Positions 1 through 13,225 of a stretch of 64,000 bases of DNA are shown here, in pieces. The notes beneath the pieces were generated by a model. The model was not told where the DNA came from. It did not search any database and saw only the letters and a list, made by a program, of their open reading frames with translations. The DNA is from Mycolicibacterium flavescens (GTDB taxonomy: Bacteria > Actinomycetota > Actinomycetes > Mycobacteriales > Mycobacteriaceae), in the NCBI GenBank assembly GCA_900637135.1, contig LR134353.1, forward strand, positions 1 through 64,000. Reading direction: 5' to 3'. Both the position numbers and the translations under genes were made by a program. Numbering within the stretch: the first letter of the stretch is position 1; every line of letters starts with the position of its first letter.

Positions 1-1485
1 TTGACAGCTGACCCCGACCCCCCGTTCGTGGCCGTGTGGAACACGGTGGTCGCCGAACTCAACGGCAGCCCCGCAGGTGCGGGTGGCGATATGGCGGGCC
101 CGGGCCTCACTCCTCAGCAAAGAGCCTGGTTGAAGCTGGTCAAACCCCTTGTGATCACCGAGGGCTTTGCCCTGCTGTCGGTCCCCACCCCGTTTGTGCA
201 GAACGAGATCGAACGCCATCTGCGGGAGCCGATCATCACCGCGCTGAGCCGCCAGCTCGGACAGCGCGTCGAACTCGGTGTGCGTATCGCCGACCCCGGG
301 CCCGACGACACCGACGGCCCGCTCAGCGGACTCTCGGCCGTCGGTGAACCCGACGAAGTCGACGAGGATCTCGAAGCCAGGGCCAGCGCCGAGGAAAGTT
401 GGCCGACCTACTTCACCAGCCGGCCACCGAACACGCTCACCGACGACCCGACGGCGGTCAACCTCAACCGGCGCTACACCTTCGACACGTTCGTCATCGG
501 CGCCTCGAATCGGTTTGCTCACGCGGCTACGCTCGCGATCGCCGAGGCACCCGCGCGTGCGTACAACCCGTTGTTCATCTGGGGTGAGTCCGGGCTGGGC
601 AAGACCCACCTGCTGCACGCGGCGGGCAACTACGCCCAGCGGCTGTTTCCCGGGATGCGCGTCAAGTACGTGTCGACCGAGGAATTCACCAACGACTTCA
701 TCAACTCGCTGCGCGACGACCGCAAGGCCTCGTTCAAGCGCAGCTACCGCGACATCGACGTGTTGTTGGTCGACGACATCCAGTTCATCGAAGGCAAGGA
801 AGGTATCCAGGAGGAGTTCTTCCATACCTTCAACACGCTGCACAACGCCAACAAGCAGATCGTGATCTCGTCGGACCGGCCGCCCAAGCAGTTGGCCACC
901 CTCGAGGACCGGTTGCGCACCCGCTTCGAGTGGGGACTGATCACCGACGTCCAACCCCCGGAGCTGGAGACGCGCATCGCAATCCTGCGCAAGAAGGCCC
1001 AGATGGATCGTCTCGATGTGCCCGACGACGTCCTCGAGCTCATCGCCAGCAGCATCGAGCGCAACATCCGCGAACTCGAAGGCGCCCTGATCCGGGTCAC
1101 CGCGTTCGCATCGTTGAACAAGACCGCGATCGACAAGTCGCTGGCCGAAATCGTGCTCCGCGATCTGATCTCCGATGCCAGCACCATGCAGATCAGCACC
1201 GCGGCGATCATGGCCGCCACCGCCGAGTACTTCGAGACGACGGTCGAGGAGTTACGCGGCCCCGGTAAGACCCGCGCGCTCGCACAATCGCGACAGATCG
1301 CCATGTATCTGTGCCGCGAGCTGACCGACCTGTCCCTGCCGAAGATCGGACAGGCGTTCGGCCGTGACCACACCACCGTGATGTACGCGGAGAAGAAGAT
1401 TCGCGGCGAGATGGCCGAGCGGCGTGAGGTCTTCGATCACGTCAAAGAACTCACGACGCGCATCCGTCAACGCTCCAAGCGCTGA
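1..1485 (+). CDS. dnaA: Chromosomal replication initiator protein DnaA
   Basis: DnaA binds DnaA boxes at oriC, oligomerises with ATP, melts the origin and recruits the helicase. The 494-residue protein has an N-terminal interaction domain (about 1-100), an acidic linker, and an AAA+ domain with Walker A GESGLGKT at 195-202 and Walker B LLVDDIQF near 255. The C-terminal DNA-binding domain carries the DnaA signature around [16 protein letters not shown]. The start is a TTG at base 1, so the sequence appears to be numbered from this gene and the promoter lies outside the window. The length is normal for mycobacteria. It is followed by the oriC spacer and dnaN, the standard actinobacterial order. 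Confidence 0.99.
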   Translation: MTADPDPPFVAVWNTVVAELNGSPAGAGGDMAGPGLTPQQRAWLKLVKPLVITEGFALLSVPTPFVQNEIERHLREPIITALSRQLGQRVELGVRIADPGPDDTDGPLSGLSAVGEPDEVDEDLEARASAEESWPTYFTSRPPNTLTDDPTAVNLNRRYTFDTFVIGASNRFAHAATLAIAEAPARAYNPLFIWGESGLGKTHLLHAAGNYAQRLFPGMRVKYVSTEEFTNDFINSLRDDRKASFKRSYRDIDVLLVDDIQFIEGKEGIQEEFFHTFNTLHNANKQIVISSDRPPKQLATLEDRLRTRFEWGLITDVQPPELETRIAILRKKAQMDRLDVPDDVLELIASSIERNIRELEGALIRVTAFASLNKTAIDKSLAEIVLRDLISDASTMQISTAAIMAATAEYFETTVEELRGPGKTRALAQSRQIAMYLCRELTDLSLPKIGQAFGRDHTTVMYAEKKIRGEMAERREVFDHVKELTTRIRQRSKR

Positions 1486-1602
1486 CTCACTTCGCCCCCA
1501 CTCCCCTCCTGTCGCGCTCGTTCGCGTCCGGATACGGCCGTCCCAACAGAAATTTCGCCAAAAATCTTCTGTACCGCCGGCATCACCAGTCACAGCGGAG
1601 CG

Positions 1603-1611
1603 TTGTGCACA
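1603..1611 (+). promoter_or_regulatory. DnaA box candidate
   Basis: TTGTGCACA differs by one base (G for C at position 5) from the TTGTCCACA form used in mycobacterial origins. It lies 4 bp from the exact-match box on the other strand, so the two may bind DnaA as a pair. Confidence 0.6.
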
Positions 1612-1615
1612 CCGG

Positions 1616-1624
1616 TGTGGAGAA
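1616..1624 (-). promoter_or_regulatory. DnaA box, consensus match
   Basis: The minus strand reads TTCTCCACA, a full match to TTNTCCACA. It is the strongest box I can see in the spacer. Confidence 0.75.
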
Positions 1625-1673
1625 CCTGGGGTCAACCGCCGAACTGCCAGCCGATTGCTACACACCCTCCAGC

Positions 1674-1682
1674 ATCTCCACA
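1674..1682 (+). promoter_or_regulatory. DnaA box candidate
   Basis: ATCTCCACA has one mismatch (first base) to TTNTCCACA. Confidence 0.5.
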
Positions 1683-1705
1683 GTCCGTCCCGTCCGGCGC
1701 CGGGG

Positions 1706-1714
1706 TCATCCACA
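1706..1714 (+). promoter_or_regulatory. DnaA box candidate
   Basis: TCATCCACA has one mismatch (second base) to TTNTCCACA. It lies 32 bp after the previous candidate, on the same strand, about three helical turns. Confidence 0.55.
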
Positions 1715-2036
1715 GTTACCTCACAGCCGCCCACCCCTGTAAGCAGCGCCAACATGTATTCATCCCCAGCCTCCACAGGCCCTAATACTGTTGCTTGTAT
1801 ATCTCTGAAGAATCTCCTTCAAAGAAGGCTCCTGGGGAAGCACGGAAACATCGACGGTCCCATCGGCTGGAGGGCCTCGATGTCACCCCGATCGATTAGC
1901 TTTCAAGTTGGGGCGGAAAGCTCTACGGTGATTCAGCACAGCCGTTACCGTCGTCGGGGACGCATCGTTGAGACGCGTGGTGAGACACCGGGAAACCGCT
2001 GCTTAGGCTTGTCGTGATTGTGATCGAAGGGACCCT

Positions 2037-3236
2037 ATGGACGTGGCGACGACAACAGTTGGTGTCACCGATCTGAAGTTCCGTCTGGTACGTGAAGACT
2101 TCGCCGAAGCCGTGGCATGGGTGGCCCGCAATCTGCCCACCAGGCCCACGGTCCCAGTGCTCGCCGGCGTCCTGCTGAGCGGCTCCGAGGACGGGTTGAC
2201 GATCTCCGGATTCGACTACGAGGTTTCCGCCGAGGTGCGGGTGCCCGCCGAGATCGCTTCACCCGGCAGCGTTTTGGTTTCCGGTCGGCTGTTGTCCGAC
2301 ATCACGCGGGCGTTGCCCGCCAAACCGATCGACGTCAGCGTCGACGGCACACGGGTGTCGCTGACGTGCGGTAGTTCGCGCTTCTCGCTACCGACGATGG
2401 CCGTCGAGGATTACCCCACGCTGCCGGCACTGCCCGACGAGACCGGCGTGGTGTCCGCCGAACTGTTCTCCGAAGCGATCGGCCAGGTCGCCGTCGCGGC
2501 CGGCCGCGATGACACGCTGCCGATGCTGACCGGTATCCGCGTCGAAATCGCCGGGGAGAAGGTCGTTTTGGCCGCCACCGACCGGTTCCGGCTCGCGGTT
2601 CGCGAATTGACGTGGTCCACGGCCGGGCCTGACCTGGAAGCCGCCGTGCTAGTGCCCGCCAAGACACTTTCGGAAGCGGCCAAAGCCGGCTCCGACGGCG
2701 GCGACGTGCACCTGTCGCTGGGCGCCGGATCGGCGGTCGGCAAGGAGGGGCTGCTCGGTATCAGCAGCGGGGGCAAGCGCAGCACCACTCGTCTGCTCGA
2801 TGCGGAGTTCCCGAAATTCCGGCAGCTTCTGCCCACCGAGCACACCGCGATGGCGACGATCGGGGTCGGTGAACTCACCGAGGCCATCAAGCGGGTGGCG
2901 CTGGTGGCTGACCGCGGCGCCCAGGTGCGGATGGAATTCTCCGAGGACTCGCTGCACCTGTCGGCGGGCGCCGACGACGTGGGCCGCGCGGAGGAGGATC
3001 TTCCGGTCAGCTTCGCCGGCGATCCACTGACCATCGCGTTCAACCCCACGTATCTGACGGACGGCCTGAGCTCGTTGCATTCCGAGCGGGTCACCTTCGG
3101 TTTCACGACGCCCAGCCGTCCCGCTGTGTTGCGTCCGGCCAATGACGACGACACAGATGTCGGCGCGACGGGACCGTTCCCCGCCCAGCAGACCGACTAC
3201 GTCTACCTGCTGATGCCGGTGCGCCTACCTGGCTGA
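2037..3236 (+). CDS. dnaN: DNA polymerase III beta sliding clamp
   Basis: The ring-shaped clamp holds DNA polymerase III and other replication and repair proteins on DNA. The 399 residues match the usual length and three-domain build. Recognisable segments include [13 protein letters not shown] near the N-terminus, the central [12 protein letters not shown] and [12 protein letters not shown], and a C-terminal [13 protein letters not shown] tail. The ATG at 2037 follows a GAAGGGA ribosome-binding sequence at the correct spacing. It lies directly after oriC and 40 bp before gnd, as in fast-growing mycobacteria. Confidence 0.98.
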   Translation: MDVATTTVGVTDLKFRLVREDFAEAVAWVARNLPTRPTVPVLAGVLLSGSEDGLTISGFDYEVSAEVRVPAEIASPGSVLVSGRLLSDITRALPAKPIDVSVDGTRVSLTCGSSRFSLPTMAVEDYPTLPALPDETGVVSAELFSEAIGQVAVAAGRDDTLPMLTGIRVEIAGEKVVLAATDRFRLAVRELTWSTAGPDLEAAVLVPAKTLSEAAKAGSDGGDVHLSLGAGSAVGKEGLLGISSGGKRSTTRLLDAEFPKFRQLLPTEHTAMATIGVGELTEAIKRVALVADRGAQVRMEFSEDSLHLSAGADDVGRAEEDLPVSFAGDPLTIAFNPTYLTDGLSSLHSERVTFGFTTPSRPAVLRPANDDDTDVGATGPFPAQQTDYVYLLMPVRLPG

Positions 3237-3276
3237 ACCGGCTGGACGCCAGAAAACGCCGGAGAGGGGCGCACAC

Positions 3277-4170
3277 ATGCAACTCGGCCTGGTCGGTCTC
3301 GGCAAAATGGGCTTCAACATGCGCGAACGTCTGCGCGAAGGAGGCCATGAGGTCGTCGGTTATGACCCGAGACCGGAGGTGACCGACGTGCCCACGCTCG
3401 CGGCGCTGGCCGAGGCCCTCGTCGCCCCGCGGGTGGTGTGGGTCATGGTGCCCTCGGGACCGATCACCCACGACACCATCGCCGCCCTCGCCGAGGAGCT
3501 CGGCGAAGGTGATTTGGTCATCGACGGTGGCAATTCGCGCTACACCGAGGACGGCCCGCACGCGAAACTGTTGGGCGACAAGGGAATCACCTTCGTCGAC
3601 GCCGGCGTCTCCGGCGGCGTGTGGGGTCTGACGGAAGGCTACGGGCTGATGGTCGGCGGCTGCGATGCCGACGTCGAACGCGCGATGCCGATCTTCGACA
3701 CGCTGCGACCGCCGGGGCCGCGCGAAGACGGGTTCGTGCACGCCGGGCCGGTCGGTGCGGGCCACTACGCGAAGATGGTGCACAACGGCATCGAGTACGG
3801 CTTGATGATGGCCTACGCCGAGGGCTATGAGCTGTTGGCGGCCGAAGAACTGATCACCGACACCCAGGCCGTCATCCAGGCGTGGAGCAACGGAACCGTC
3901 GTACGGTCCTGGCTGCAGCAGCTGCTGGCCAAGGCGCTGAAGGAAGACCCGGAATTCGGTGAGATCAGCGGCTACACCGAGGATTCCGGTGAGGGCCGGT
4001 GGACCGTCGAGGAAGCCATCAGCCATCGGGTGCCGATGCCGGTGATCGCGGCGTCGCTGTTCGCACGGTTCGCCTCACGGCAGGAGGACTCGCCAGCGAT
4101 GAAGGCGGTCTCTGCTCTGCGCAACCAGTTCGGTGGGCACGCGGTCAAGCGGGTCAGCGAGTCGGGGTAG
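3277..4170 (+). CDS. gnd: 6-phosphogluconate dehydrogenase, decarboxylating (short form)
   Basis: The enzyme oxidises 6-phosphogluconate to ribulose 5-phosphate and CO2 with NAD(P)+ in the pentose phosphate pathway. The 297 residues start with a Rossmann motif ([12 protein letters not shown]) and include VIDGGNSRY and the substrate-binding GVSGGVWG segment. The catalytic-lysine region is [16 protein letters not shown]. About 300 residues fits the shorter tetrameric GndA/YqeC-type class, not the 470-residue form. It sits between dnaN and recF with a 40-bp gap upstream and 11 bp downstream, so it is probably co-transcribed with them. The cofactor preference cannot be read with confidence. Confidence 0.95.
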   Translation: MQLGLVGLGKMGFNMRERLREGGHEVVGYDPRPEVTDVPTLAALAEALVAPRVVWVMVPSGPITHDTIAALAEELGEGDLVIDGGNSRYTEDGPHAKLLGDKGITFVDAGVSGGVWGLTEGYGLMVGGCDADVERAMPIFDTLRPPGPREDGFVHAGPVGAGHYAKMVHNGIEYGLMMAYAEGYELLAAEELITDTQAVIQAWSNGTVVRSWLQQLLAKALKEDPEFGEISGYTEDSGEGRWTVEEAISHRVPMPVIAASLFARFASRQEDSPAMKAVSALRNQFGGHAVKRVSESG

Positions 4171-4181
4171 GCGGTCGCGTC

Positions 4182-5342
4182 GTGTACGTCCGCCGCCTGG
4201 CGTTGACCGACTTTCGATCGTGGCCGCGCCTCGAACTGGATCTCGAACCCGGTCGCACCGTGTTCGTCGGTCCGAACGGCTTCGGTAAGACGAATATCGT
4301 TGAGGCGCTGTGGTATTCGTCGACGCTTGGATCACACCGGGTCGCCACCGACGGCCCCCTGATCCGGACTGGCGCCGAACGTGCGGTGGTGTCAACCATC
4401 GTCGTCAACGAAGGCCGGGAACTGTCGGTGGACCTGGAGATCACGGCCGGGCGTGCCAACAAGGCACGTATCAACCGCTCCCCCGTTCGCTCCGCGCGCG
4501 AGATTCTCGGCGTGCTGAGGGCTGTGCTGTTCGCGCCGGAGGATTTGGCGCTGGTGCGTGGAGACCCCGGTGAGCGGCGCCGCTATCTCGACGAACTCGC
4601 CACCACCCGGCGCCCGCAGGTCGCCGCGATCCGCGCGGACTACGACAAGGTGCTGCGCCAGCGGACCGCGCTGCTGAAGACGGCATCCGGCGCTCGATTC
4701 CGCGGTGACCGAGGCGTTTTCGACACCCTCGATGTGTGGGACGGCCACCTCGCCGAGAAGGGCGCGAAGCTCATCGCGGCACGGGTGGATCTGGTCAACC
4801 AACTGGCACCGGAGGTGGAGAAGGCATATCAACTGCTGGCGCCCTCGTCGCGGCCTGCGGCGATTCGCTACCGCAGCGGTGTGGACGTGGTGGAGGCAGA
4901 GGCGGCGGTGGGCACCGCTGACGCGGAGATGTTCGAGGCCGCGCTGCTCGATGCGTTGGCGCGTCGGCGGGACGCCGAACTGGAACGCGGCGTGTGCCTG
5001 GTGGGCCCGCACCGCGACGACCTCGAACTGCGGTTGGGCGATCAGGTCGCCAAAGGCTTTGCCAGCCATGGGGAATCATGGTCGATGGCGCTGTCGCTGC
5101 GGTTGGCCGCCTACGAACTGCTACGCGCCGAAGGGAGCGACCCGGTGTTGTTGCTCGACGATGTGTTCGCCGAACTGGACAAGGCGCGCAGGCAGGCACT
5201 GGCCGCCGTCGCGGCCTCGGCCGAGCAGGTCCTGGTCACCGCGGCGGTCTCAGAGGACGTCCCGGCCGACTGGGATGCGCGCAGGATTGGAGTGACGATG
5301 CGCGACGAGGATTCCGGACGAATCTCGGTGGTGGCGCCGTGA
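4182..5342 (+). CDS. recF: DNA replication and repair protein RecF
   Basis: RecF is an SMC-like ATPase that helps load RecA at gapped DNA. The reading frame is open further upstream inside gnd, but the family start ([14 protein letters not shown]) is the GTG at 4182, giving 386 residues, the usual length. Walker A GPNGFGKT is at residues 30-37, and the C-terminal part carries the ABC-type signature and Walker B ([12 protein letters not shown]). The stop overlaps the next start in GTGA, so recF and dciA are translationally coupled. Confidence 0.97.
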   Translation: MYVRRLALTDFRSWPRLELDLEPGRTVFVGPNGFGKTNIVEALWYSSTLGSHRVATDGPLIRTGAERAVVSTIVVNEGRELSVDLEITAGRANKARINRSPVRSAREILGVLRAVLFAPEDLALVRGDPGERRRYLDELATTRRPQVAAIRADYDKVLRQRTALLKTASGARFRGDRGVFDTLDVWDGHLAEKGAKLIAARVDLVNQLAPEVEKAYQLLAPSSRPAAIRYRSGVDVVEAEAAVGTADAEMFEAALLDALARRRDAELERGVCLVGPHRDDLELRLGDQVAKGFASHGESWSMALSLRLAAYELLRAEGSDPVLLLDDVFAELDKARRQALAAVAASAEQVLVTAAVSEDVPADWDARRIGVTMRDEDSGRISVVAP

Positions 5343-5893
5343 CGTCGCCCGACGATGAAGTCAAGCCGCCCGAGCACCTGGCCAACCTGCGCGGTATGGA
5401 TCTGGTCCGGCGCACGCTCGAGGAGGCGCGCGGTGCGGCGCGCAGCCAAGGTAAGGAGGTCGGTCGCGGTCGCGGTGCGGCACCTCGCAAGATCGCCGGT
5501 AACAGTCGTCGGCGGTGGTCGGGTCCCGGCCCGGACTCACGCGATCCCCAGCCGTTCGGACCCGCGGCCAGTGACCTGGCCCGCAGCCGCGGATGGTCCG
5601 GCCGCGTCGCCGAGGGTGCGGTGTTCGGCCGCTGGACCGGTGTGGTCGGTGAGGGCATCGCCGCGCACGCGACGCCCACCTCACTCAACGAGGGTGTGCT
5701 GACCATCTCCGCGGAGTCCACCGCGTGGGCGACGCAATTGCGGATGGTGCAGGCGCAGGTGCTGGCCAAGATCGCGGACGCGGTGGGCGACGGCGTCGTG
5801 AAATCGCTCAGAATCGTCGGCCCGGTCGCGCCGTCGTGGCGCAAGGGCCGCTATCACATCGCCGGCAGAGGACCACGCGACACGTATGGATAG
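5339..5893 (+). CDS. dciA: DciA-type replicative helicase loader/operator (DUF721)
   Basis: DciA proteins assist loading of the DnaB replicative helicase in bacteria lacking DnaC. The M. tuberculosis homologue is Rv0004. The GTG at 5339 overlaps the recF stop and gives 184 residues, close to that homologue. The N-terminus ([21 protein letters not shown]) leads into a basic, probably disordered segment, then a KH-like DUF721 domain (about 90-175) with the conserved [14 protein letters not shown] and [11 protein letters not shown] segments. The position between recF and gyrB is the conserved actinobacterial one. Confidence 0.93.
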   Translation: MTSPDDEVKPPEHLANLRGMDLVRRTLEEARGAARSQGKEVGRGRGAAPRKIAGNSRRRWSGPGPDSRDPQPFGPAASDLARSRGWSGRVAEGAVFGRWTGVVGEGIAAHATPTSLNEGVLTISAESTAWATQLRMVQAQVLAKIADAVGDGVVKSLRIVGPVAPSWRKGRYHIAGRGPRDTYG

Positions 5894-6045
5894 CGGCGGG
5901 AGCCGCCGTTGCCTGAAAGGCGCGAGAACGCCGCAATCCTAGTTCTCAAGCGTCTTCAGGCACCCGAGATCGAGAAATTCCACAGGCGGCCCAAATAGGT
6001 GTGCAGAAACGCCGCCTCAGAGTCGGTGCTGTGAAGCTCTGCCGG

Positions 6046-8163
<2,118 letters not shown>

Positions 8164-8209
8164 CGACAAGGACACCGTCGCAAATTCAACCCGATACTAA
8201 GGCTGACTG

Positions 8210-11200
8210 ATGACTGACACAACGTTGCCGCCCGGCGACGAAGCAGGCGACCGCATCGAACCGGTCGATATCCAGCAGGAGATGCAGCGCAGCTACATCG
8301 ACTACGCGATGAGCGTGATCGTCGGGCGCGCGCTGCCCGAGGTGCGCGACGGCCTCAAGCCCGTGCACCGGCGAGTGCTGTATGCGATGTTCGACTCCGG
8401 CTTCCGTCCGGACCGCAGCCACGCGAAATCCGCACGCTCCGTTGCCGAAACGATGGGTAACTACCACCCGCACGGTGACGCGTCGATCTACGACACCCTG
8501 GTCCGGATGGCCCAGCCGTGGTCCCTGCGTTACCCGCTGGTCGACGGGCAGGGCAACTTTGGCTCGCCGGGCAACGACCCGCCGGCCGCCATGCGCTATT
8601 GCCTGACGGGCGACGCATTGGTGCGCTTGCCGTTTGGGCAATCGGTTCGCATCGGTGACGTCGTCGCCGGAGCACATCCGAACTCGGACAACAGCATTGA
8701 TCTCAAGGTCCTCGACCGGCACGGGAATCCCGTGATTGCCGACAAATTGTTCCATTCCGGCGAACATGAGACATACACCGTCCGCACCGCAGAGGGTTAC
8801 GAGGTCACGGGCACTGCCAATCACCCGTTGCTATGCCTCGTTGACGTGGGTGGTGTGCCGACGCTGCTATGGAAACTGACCGAAGAAGTTCGACCGGGCG
8901 ACTACGTAGTTCTCCAGCGCACCGCGCCGACGGAGTTCGGTCCCGCGGACTGGCAGGACACGTTCGAGGCGCTACTGCTCGGAGCCTTCATCAGCGAGGG
9001 TTTCGTATCGGAAACCCGTGCTGGTTTCAACAATCTGGACCGCGATTTCTTCAACGCCGTCCTGACTGCTTACGACACAATTGTCGGTGGTCGGCGCTAC
9101 GTATCGTCGCGCACGATCGCCTCGGGTTCCGTGCTCCACGAGCTCGACATACAGAACCTCACTGCGCTGAAGAAGACCCGACTCGGCGAATTGGTGGGGC
9201 AGCGCTCGGCCGACAAGGCGGTGCCGGAATGGCTGTGGAATGCACCGGCTGCCGTTAAACGAGTGTTCTTGCAGGCGCTGTTCGAGGGAGACGGATCGTG
9301 TTCTGCGCTGCCGCGTAACACGATTCAGGTCTCGTATTCGACACGCAGCGGACGCCTTGCCAAGGACATCCAGCAGATGCTGTTGGAATTCGGGGTGATC
9401 TCGCGCCGCTACGTACACGCGACCGGGGAGCACAAAGTCGTGCTGACAAGCAGGGCGCAGGCAGAACTGTTCGCTGCGCAGCTTGGATTTGGCGGAATGA
9501 AGCAGGCAAAGCTGCAGCGGTTACTGGACGCACTTCCCAAGGCGGCAGCCGGCCGGGACGGTGACTACGTCCCAGGTCTCGCGCAATTTGTTCGCAAGCA
9601 TAGCGGTAGCCGCTGGGTCGATAAGGACTGGCTGAACAGACACAACATCGATCGGCTGTCTCGCTGGCAGCGCGATGGCGCTGAGATTCTCGGCCGTATC
9701 GCCGATCCAGACGTCCGGGCGATCGCTCAGGAACTCACCGACGGCCGGTTCTTCTACGCCCGTGTGGCATCGGTGACTGACGCGGGCGTGCAGCCCGTGT
9801 ACAGCCTGCGAGTCGATACGGCAGACCACTCGTTCATCACGAACGGCTTCGTCAGCCACAACACCGAGGCGCGGCTCACTCCGCTGGCCATGGAGATGCT
9901 GCGCGAAATCGACGAGGAGACAGTCGATTTCATCCCGAACTACGACGGGCGGGTGCAGGAGCCCACGGTACTGCCGAGCCGGTTCCCCAACCTGTTGGCC
10001 AACGGTTCGGGCGGTATCGCCGTCGGTATGGCCACCAACATTCCGCCGCACAACCTGCGTGAGCTGGCCGACGCGGTGTACTGGTGCCTGGAGAACTTCG
10101 ACGCCGACGAGGAGGCCACGCTGGCGGCCGTCACCGAACGCGTCAAAGGCCCGGACTTCCCCACTTCGGGCCTGATCGTGGGGTCCCAGGGGATCAGCGA
10201 CATGTACACCACCGGGCGCGGATCGGTGCGCATGCGCGGTGTGGTGGAGATCGAGGAGGACAGCCGCGGCCGCACCGGCATCGTCATCACCGAGTTGCCG
10301 TATCAGGTCAACCACGACAACTTCATCACCTCGGTCGCCGAGCAGGTCCGCGACGGCAAGCTCGCCGGGATCTCCAACATCGAAGACCAGTCCAGCGACC
10401 GCGTCGGGCTGCGCATCGTCATCGAGATCAAGCGCGATGCGGTCGCCAAGGTGGTACTCAACAACCTCTACAAGCACACCCAGCTGCAGACCAGCTTCGG
10501 GGCCAACATGCTGTCCATCGTCGACGGCGTGCCGCGGACATTGCGCCTCGACCAACTGATCCGCCATTACGTCAACCACCAACTCGACGTGATCGTGCGG
10601 CGCACCCGCTACCGGTTGCGCAAGGCCAACGAGCGGGCCCACATCCTGCGCGGGCTGGTCAAGGCGCTCGACGCGCTCGATGAGGTGATCGCGTTGATCC
10701 GGGCGTCGGAGACCGTCGACGTGGCGCGCCAAGGCCTGATCGAGCTGCTCGACATCGACGACATCCAGGCCCAGGCGATCCTGGACATGCAGCTGCGTCG
10801 CCTGGCCGCTCTGGAACGGCAGCGCATCGTCGACGACCTGGCCAAGATCGAGGCCGAGATCGCCGACCTCGAGGACATCCTGGCCAAGCCCGAGCGGCAG
10901 CGCGCGATCGTGCGCGACGAGCTCAAAGAGATCGTCGACAAGTACGGCGACGACCGCCGCACCCGGATCGTGGCCGCCGACGGTGAGGTCGCCGACGAGG
11001 ATCTGATCGCCCGCGAGGACGTCGTCGTCACGATCACCGAGACCGGCTACGCCAAGCGCACCAAGACCGACCTGTACCGCAGCCAGAAGCGCGGCGGCAA
11101 GGGCGTGCAGGGCGCCGGGCTCAAGCAGGACGACATCGTCAACCACTTCTTCGTCTGCTCGACGCACGACTGGATCCTGTTCTTCACCACTCAGGGCCGG

Positions 11201-11980
11201 GTCTATCGCGCCAAGGCATACGAACTGCCCGAGGCGTCGCGCACCGCACGGGGCCAGCATGTGGCGAACCTGCTGGCGTTCCAGCCCGAAGAGCGGATCG
11301 CGCAGGTCATCCAGCTCAAGACCTATGAGGATGCGCCGTACCTGGTGTTGGCCACCCGCAACGGTCTGGTGAAGAAGTCGCGGCTGGTCGACTTCGACTC
11401 CAACCGCTCCGGCGGGATCGTCGCGGTCAACCTGCGCGACGGCGACGAACTGGTGGGTGCAGTGTTGTGCTCGGCCGACGACGACCTGCTGCTGGTGTCG
11501 GCCAAGGGTCAGTCCATCCGGTTCTCGGCAACCGACGAGGCGCTGCGGCCGATGGGTCGGGCGACCTCCGGTGTGCAGGGCATGCGGTTCAACACCGACG
11601 ACGAGCTGCTGTCGCTGAACGTAGTGCGACCGGATACGTATCTGCTGGTCGCGACCTCCGGCGGCTACGCCAAGCGCACCGCGATCGAGGAGTACCCGGT
11701 GCAGGGCCGCGGCGGTAAAGGGGTACTGACGATCCAATTCGACAAGCGCCGTGGCAATCTTGTGGGTGCGTTGATCGTCGATGACGACACAGAGTTGTAC
11801 GCCATCACCTCCGGTGGGGGCGTCATCCGGACGGCGGCTCGCCAGGTTCGCAAGGCCGGGCGGCAAACCAAGGGCGTTCGGTTGATGAACCTGGGTGAGG
11901 GCACGACACTGATAGCCATCGCGCGCAACGCGGAGGAAGGCGACAGCACCGACGAGGTCAACACCGACCCCGGTGCCTGA
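8210..11980 (+). CDS. gyrA: DNA gyrase subunit A precursor containing an intein
   Basis: GyrA cleaves and rejoins DNA through an active-site tyrosine. The 1256-codon frame is longer than ordinary GyrA because residues 131-551 are an intein; removal leaves 835 residues, the normal size. The N-extein ends at AAMRY (Tyr130, catalytic) and the C-extein resumes at [12 protein letters not shown]. The quinolone-resistance region [12 protein letters not shown] keeps the Ala and Ser of quinolone-susceptible enzymes at the M. tuberculosis 90/91 equivalents. The C-terminal wrapping domain carries two GyrA-box motifs (KRGGKG and GRGGKG). Active gyrase depends on protein splicing, since the intein separates the catalytic tyrosine from its domain. 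Confidence 0.98.
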   Translation: MTDTTLPPGDEAGDRIEPVDIQQEMQRSYIDYAMSVIVGRALPEVRDGLKPVHRRVLYAMFDSGFRPDRSHAKSARSVAETMGNYHPHGDASIYDTLVRMAQPWSLRYPLVDGQGNFGSPGNDPPAAMRYCLTGDALVRLPFGQSVRIGDVVAGAHPNSDNSIDLKVLDRHGNPVIADKLFHSGEHETYTVRTAEGYEVTGTANHPLLCLVDVGGVPTLLWKLTEEVRPGDYVVLQRTAPTEFGPADWQDTFEALLLGAFISEGFVSETRAGFNNLDRDFFNAVLTAYDTIVGGRRYVSSRTIASGSVLHELDIQNLTALKKTRLGELVGQRSADKAVPEWLWNAPAAVKRVFLQALFEGDGSCSALPRNTIQVSYSTRSGRLAKDIQQMLLEFGVISRRYVHATGEHKVVLTSRAQAELFAAQLGFGGMKQAKLQRLLDALPKAAAGRDGDYVPGLAQFVRKHSGSRWVDKDWLNRHNIDRLSRWQRDGAEILGRIADPDVRAIAQELTDGRFFYARVASVTDAGVQPVYSLRVDTADHSFITNGFVSHNTEARLTPLAMEMLREIDEETVDFIPNYDGRVQEPTVLPSRFPNLLANGSGGIAVGMATNIPPHNLRELADAVYWCLENFDADEEATLAAVTERVKGPDFPTSGLIVGSQGISDMYTTGRGSVRMRGVVEIEEDSRGRTGIVITELPYQVNHDNFITSVAEQVRDGKLAGISNIEDQSSDRVGLRIVIEIKRDAVAKVVLNNLYKHTQLQTSFGANMLSIVDGVPRTLRLDQLIRHYVNHQLDVIVRRTRYRLRKANERAHILRGLVKALDALDEVIALIRASETVDVARQGLIELLDIDDIQAQAILDMQLRRLAALERQRIVDDLAKIEAEIADLEDILAKPERQRAIVRDELKEIVDKYGDDRRTRIVAADGEVADEDLIAREDVVVTITETGYAKRTKTDLYRSQKRGGKGVQGAGLKQDDIVNHFFVCSTHDWILFFTTQGRVYRAKAYELPEASRTARGQHVANLLAFQPEERIAQVIQLKTYEDAPYLVLATRNGLVKKSRLVDFDSNRSGGIVAVNLRDGDELVGAVLCSADDDLLLVSAKGQSIRFSATDEALRPMGRATSGVQGMRFNTDDELLSLNVVRPDTYLLVATSGGYAKRTAIEEYPVQGRGGKGVLTIQFDKRRGNLVGALIVDDDTELYAITSGGGVIRTAARQVRKAGRQTKGVRLMNLGEGTTLIAIARNAEEGDSTDEVNTDPGA
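8600..9862 (+). mobile_element. GyrA intein with LAGLIDADG homing endonuclease domain
   Basis: A 421-residue in-frame insertion begins at Cys131 ([13 protein letters not shown]) and ends [10 protein letters not shown] before Thr552. Splicing residues look intact: Cys1, the block-B TANH motif, the penultimate His, the terminal Asn and a Thr at +1. Two LAGLIDADG-type dodecapeptides ([10 protein letters not shown] and ALFEGDGS) keep acidic residues, so this is a full-length homing intein, not a splicing-only mini-intein. The site matches the known mycobacterial GyrA intein site of M. leprae and M. xenopi. Codon use inside appears less GC-rich than in the exteins, which fits horizontal spread. 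Confidence 0.96.
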
Positions 11981-12010
11981 TCCGGGGACGGGACCAGTGA
12001 GGAGCCGTAG

Positions 12011-12910
12011 GTGAGTTCACCGAACGAGCCGGGACGCCCCCGCGGGGGCGACAGTCCAGGCGGCGCCAACGGCTCCGCGACCAACCAGGACGCCCTCGGC
12101 ACGCGGTCCGAGGTTCCCGACCGCGCCGAGGTGCCGCCATGGCAGCGCGGCCCCGCGGCGCGGACCGCGCAGCCGGGTCAGCGGCCTCCGGAGCCACCGA
12201 GGCGGGCTCCTGGGCCGGGCCCGCGCGAGGGTAGCCAGGGCGACGACGGGCTTCCACCCGAGCGGACCGCCGAGGACCAGCGCGGCAATCCGAACAACTC
12301 CCCGAATGTCGGTGGCCGACCGAACCGCTACATGGTGGGCGGTTCGACGCCGACCGAAGAGGTGCCGGCGCGCAGCGAGCGGCCCGAGTCACCACGGCCT
12401 GAGGCGTACGCCAGCGAGCTACCGGACCTGTCCGGGCCGATGCCGCGCCCGGCGCAGCAGCGCAAGCCCGCCGACCGCCCGCACCCGGAACCGGGAAGCC
12501 GGCCCCCGTCCGCCGCCCGCGTCCAGGTCGGCGCGCGGCACAAAGGTCCGGTGCGGGCCAGCATGCAGATCCGCCGGATCGACCCGTGGAGCACGCTGAA
12601 GGTGTCGGCGGTGCTGTCGGTCGCGCTGTTTTTCGTGTGGATGATCGCCGTCGCGTTCCTGTACCTCGTGCTCGGCGGGATGGGCGTGTGGAGCAAGCTG
12701 AACACCAACGTCGGCGACCTGCTCACCAGCGCGGGCGGTGGTTCCGGCGGTGAGTTGGTGTCCAGCGGAACCATCTTCGGCGGTGCCACGTTGATCGGGC
12801 TGGTCAACATCGTGCTGCTGACCGCGATGGCGACCATCGGTGCGTTCATCTACAACCTGACCACGGACTTGGTCGGCGGCGTGGAAGTCACGCTCGCCGA
12901 CCGGGACTGA
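12011..12910 (+). CDS. DUF3566 membrane protein with proline-rich N-terminus
   Basis: This corresponds by position and build to M. tuberculosis Rv0007, whose function is not established. The 299 residues (GTG start 30 bp after gyrA) have a long disordered Pro/Arg/Gly-rich cytoplasmic region (about 1-170). A folded C-terminal DUF3566 domain follows with two membrane spans, [20 protein letters not shown] near 205-225 and [20 protein letters not shown] near 260-280. The close spacing suggests co-transcription with gyrA. Confidence 0.85.
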   Translation: MSSPNEPGRPRGGDSPGGANGSATNQDALGTRSEVPDRAEVPPWQRGPAARTAQPGQRPPEPPRRAPGPGPREGSQGDDGLPPERTAEDQRGNPNNSPNVGGRPNRYMVGGSTPTEEVPARSERPESPRPEAYASELPDLSGPMPRPAQQRKPADRPHPEPGSRPPSAARVQVGARHKGPVRASMQIRRIDPWSTLKVSAVLSVALFFVWMIAVAFLYLVLGGMGVWSKLNTNVGDLLTSAGGGSGGELVSSGTIFGGATLIGLVNIVLLTAMATIGAFIYNLTTDLVGGVEVTLADRD

Positions 12911-12911
12911 A

Positions 12912-12929
12912 TTGTCGGCTCGCCGACAA
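12912..12929 (+). terminator. Short hairpin after the DUF3566 gene
   Basis: A 7-bp perfect stem (TTGTCGG / CCGACAA) with a CTCG loop begins 2 bp after the stop. No U-run follows, so it may be a weak or factor-dependent terminator. Confidence 0.4.
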
Positions 12930-12950
12930 AACTGAGGCGTGCACCGCGGT

Positions 12951-12980
12951 TTGGGCGCGAGCCCACGATTGCGGTAATCT
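12951..12980 (+). promoter_or_regulatory. Candidate SigA promoter for tRNA-Ile
   Basis: TTGGGC (12951-12956) and TAATCT (12975-12980), 18 bp apart, end 26 bp before the tRNA-Ile gene. This is a reasonable vegetative promoter for the tRNA-Ile / microprotein / tRNA-Ala stretch. Confidence 0.45.
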
Positions 12981-13006
12981 CGTCGCTCGGCCATCGGAGC
13001 CGGTAC

Positions 13007-13080
13007 GGGGCTATAGCTCAGGCGGTTAGAGCGCTTCGCTGATAACGAAGAGGTCGGAGGTTCGAGTCCTCCTAGCCCCA
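13007..13080 (+). tRNA. ileT: tRNA-Ile (GAT)
   Basis: A complete cloverleaf is visible: acceptor GGGGCTA / TAGCCCC, anticodon arm CTTCG-CTGATAA-CGAAG with anticodon GAT, T arm GGAGG-TTCGAGT-CCTCC, discriminator A at 13080, and no encoded CCA. It is the first of the tRNA pair after gyrA, as in other mycobacteria. Confidence 0.98.
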
Positions 13081-13096
13081 CGGAAAGGTTCACACC

Positions 13097-13225
13097 ATGA
13101 GGCGGGTGCTGCTGATCGCCATGGCGATCGTCGCGGCAGTCTCCGTCGCGGTCTGGCGCTCGCGCCACGGCATCGAGGTGTGGCACGCGGCGCCCGATGC
13201 GCCGCCTGCAGACCAGGGGCCTTAG
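13097..13225 (+). CDS. 42-residue membrane microprotein (DLW-39-like), overlapping tRNA-Ala
   Basis: ATG at 13097 follows a strong GGAAAGG site (13082-13088) and encodes 42 residues: a basic start (MRR), a hydrophobic span of about 16 residues (VLLIAMAIVAAVSVAV), then a polar tail. Small DLW-39 family proteins occupy this place between the tRNA genes in actinobacteria. The tail here reads EVWHAAPDAPP in place of the family's DLW-type signature, so the family call is tentative. The stop codon lies inside the tRNA-Ala gene, a 10-bp overlap. Confidence 0.6.
   Translation: MRRVLLIAMAIVAAVSVAVWRSRHGIEVWHAAPDAPPADQGP

Larger units (their letters stand above)
1486..2036. other. oriC: Replication origin (oriC) in the dnaA-dnaN spacer
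   Basis: This 551-bp non-coding spacer sits where mycobacterial oriC lies. It contains sequences close to the mycobacterial DnaA box TTNTCCACA: an exact match on the minus strand at 1616-1624, and one-mismatch or related copies at 1603-1611, 1674-1682 and 1706-1714. A weaker copy (two mismatches) is at 1769-1777. A relatively AT-rich stretch follows at about 1783-1822, a plausible unwinding element. The remainder to 2036 should hold the dnaN promoter. A possible 197-residue reading frame across the area has no recognisable protein and is not called. The assignment rests on position plus box clustering. Confidence 0.9.

Noticed and set aside
1424..2017. 197-residue frame across the oriC spacer
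   Set aside because: It starts inside dnaA and covers DnaA boxes; no protein-like features.
9521..11866. 781-residue open frame antisense to gyrA
   Set aside because: Typical GC-rich shadow frame; composition rich in D/V/L/H with no domain, and gyrA is certain on the other strand.
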